Source: an uncultured Shinella sp. (GTDB lineage Bacteria > Pseudomonadota > Alphaproteobacteria > Rhizobiales > Rhizobiaceae). Taken from it: a DNA stretch of 5,952 nucleotides. Where the stretch lies: contig NZ_CAMLFY010000191.1 in the NCBI RefSeq assembly GCF_946479415.1, forward strand, positions 1 through 5,952, read 5' to 3'. Positions 5,215 to 5,952 of this stretch are shown piece by piece (within the stretch, counting starts at the first letter, position 1; each line of letters starts with the position of its first letter). Made by a program: the position numbers and the translations under genes. The notes beneath the pieces are model-generated. The model was not told the origin of the DNA. It worked only from the letters and a program-made list of their open reading frames with translations, and did no database searches.

Positions 5215-5937
5215 ATGAAATTGGCAGGCAAGGTCGCGATCATTACGGGCGCAGGCAGCGGCATGGGCGCCGAAGAGGCGGTGATGTTCGCCGCAGAGGG
5301 CGCGAAGGTGGTAATTACCGACATCAACATTGAGGCCTGCCGCAAGATTGCCGCAGAGATTGGCGACGACGCGATCGCGATCGAACATGATGTCGCTGAC
5401 GAAAACGGCTGGAAGACCGTCGTGGACGCGACGCTTGAGAAGTTCGGAAAAATTGACATTTTGGTCAACAATGCCGGCCTAACGAAGGCGCTCGGCTTGA
5501 TGGATACCGATCCGGCGTTCATGCGACGGATGCTGGATGTCAACATTACCGGATCGTTCCTCGGGATGCGTGCGGTCGCCGAACCGATGGGCCAGAACGG
5601 AGGCGGTGTGGTGATCAATATCGCGTCGGGCTTGGCGTTCACGAGCTTGCCGGGATATTTCGCTTATGGCGTCTCTAAATGGGGCGTACGCGGCATGACA
5701 CGGTTAGGCTCCAAGGATCTCGCACCCTATAATATACGGGTTGTGACGGTGACCCCCGGCGCGATCGAGACGCCTTCGCTGGTCGCGGCCGTGCGCGAAA
5801 ACGCCAAGACGATGATTCCCCTGGGCCGCGTCGGTGGATCGGACGAGTTCGCGCGTGTCGTCGTGTTCGTCGCGTCGGACGATGCGAGCTATATCTCTGG
5901 TGCTGAAATCATGGTCGATGGTGCGATGATCTGCTGA
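5215..5937 (+). CDS. Short-chain dehydrogenase/reductase (probably NAD(H))
   Basis: A 240-residue classical SDR, complete in the window. The start at 5215 follows GAGGAG (5203-5208) with a 6-nt spacer. Motifs: TGAGSGMG (11-18); D36 at the end of the second strand (VVITD), the usual NAD(H) determinant; D59-V60 in the adenine-binding loop; NNAG (85-88); tetrad N110, S138, Y151, K155 (YGVSK); and PGAIET (181-186). The C-terminal strand reads YISGAEIMVDGAMIC, with the common VDGG changed to VDGA. This type includes hydroxysteroid, cyclohexanol and acyl-carrier dehydrogenases, so the substrate stays open. It is only about as similar to the upstream SDR as typical family members are, so the pair is not a recent duplication. 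Likely co-transcribed with the upstream SDR. Only 15 bases follow the stop, so a terminator cannot be judged. Confidence 0.92.
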   Translation: MKLAGKVAIITGAGSGMGAEEAVMFAAEGAKVVITDINIEACRKIAAEIGDDAIAIEHDVADENGWKTVVDATLEKFGKIDILVNNAGLTKALGLMDTDPAFMRRMLDVNITGSFLGMRAVAEPMGQNGGGVVINIASGLAFTSLPGYFAYGVSKWGVRGMTRLGSKDLAPYNIRVVTVTPGAIETPSLVAAVRENAKTMIPLGRVGGSDEFARVVVFVASDDASYISGAEIMVDGAMIC

Positions 5938-5952
5938 CAACCATTTTCGCCC

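Noticed and set aside
1..5952. CRISPR array, tRNA or rRNA genes
   Set aside because: No regularly spaced direct repeats and no tRNA- or rRNA-like sequence found on either strand by eye.

Overview
The window looks like a piece of accessory catabolic DNA from a GC-rich alphaproteobacterium, most likely a sphingomonad (Sphingomonas/Novosphingobium/Sphingobium type). This rests on codon use, on the mix of protein families and on a small exported PRC-barrel-like protein of a kind common in that group. It is inference from protein style, not from a marker gene.

Layout from left to right. Positions 1-149 are AT-richer, non-coding and contain a 23-bp inverted repeat. Directly next to them (150-845, minus strand) lies the N-terminal ~40% of a flavoprotein of the 3-ketosteroid dehydrogenase/fumarate reductase class. 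It ends abruptly and is probably a decayed fragment. Diverging from it is a TetR-family regulator (1046-1693). Converging on the regulator is a small secreted PRC-barrel-like protein (1733-2044, minus). A 347-nt non-coding stretch follows, and then the main catabolic genes, all on the plus strand: a small NTF2/SnoaL-fold protein (2392-2793), a Rieske non-heme iron oxygenase alpha subunit (2932-4209), a strong intrinsic terminator (4231-4268), and two short-chain dehydrogenases/reductases (4370-5182 and 5215-5937).

How the genes could work together (inference): the Rieske enzyme hydroxylates or demethylates a hydrophobic, possibly cyclic substrate. The two SDRs oxidise or reduce the alcohol/ketone intermediates, one probably using NADP(H) and the other NAD(H). 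The NTF2-like protein acts as an isomerase, dehydratase or accessory subunit. A KstD-like flavoprotein, an NTF2-like protein, a Rieske oxygenase and SDRs together resemble steroid or terpenoid catabolic islands, but the substrate cannot be read from sequence. No Rieske beta subunit, ferredoxin or reductase gene is present, so electron transfer must be supplied from elsewhere.

The most interesting signals are: a glutamate (E214) at the Rieske oxygenase position where an aspartate normally bridges the two metal centres; a pair of matching 18-bp palindromes, one in the flavoprotein/TetR divergent promoter region and one upstream of the NTF2-like/Rieske genes, which could be operators of the local TetR protein; and the abrupt flavoprotein truncation at an AT-rich boundary.
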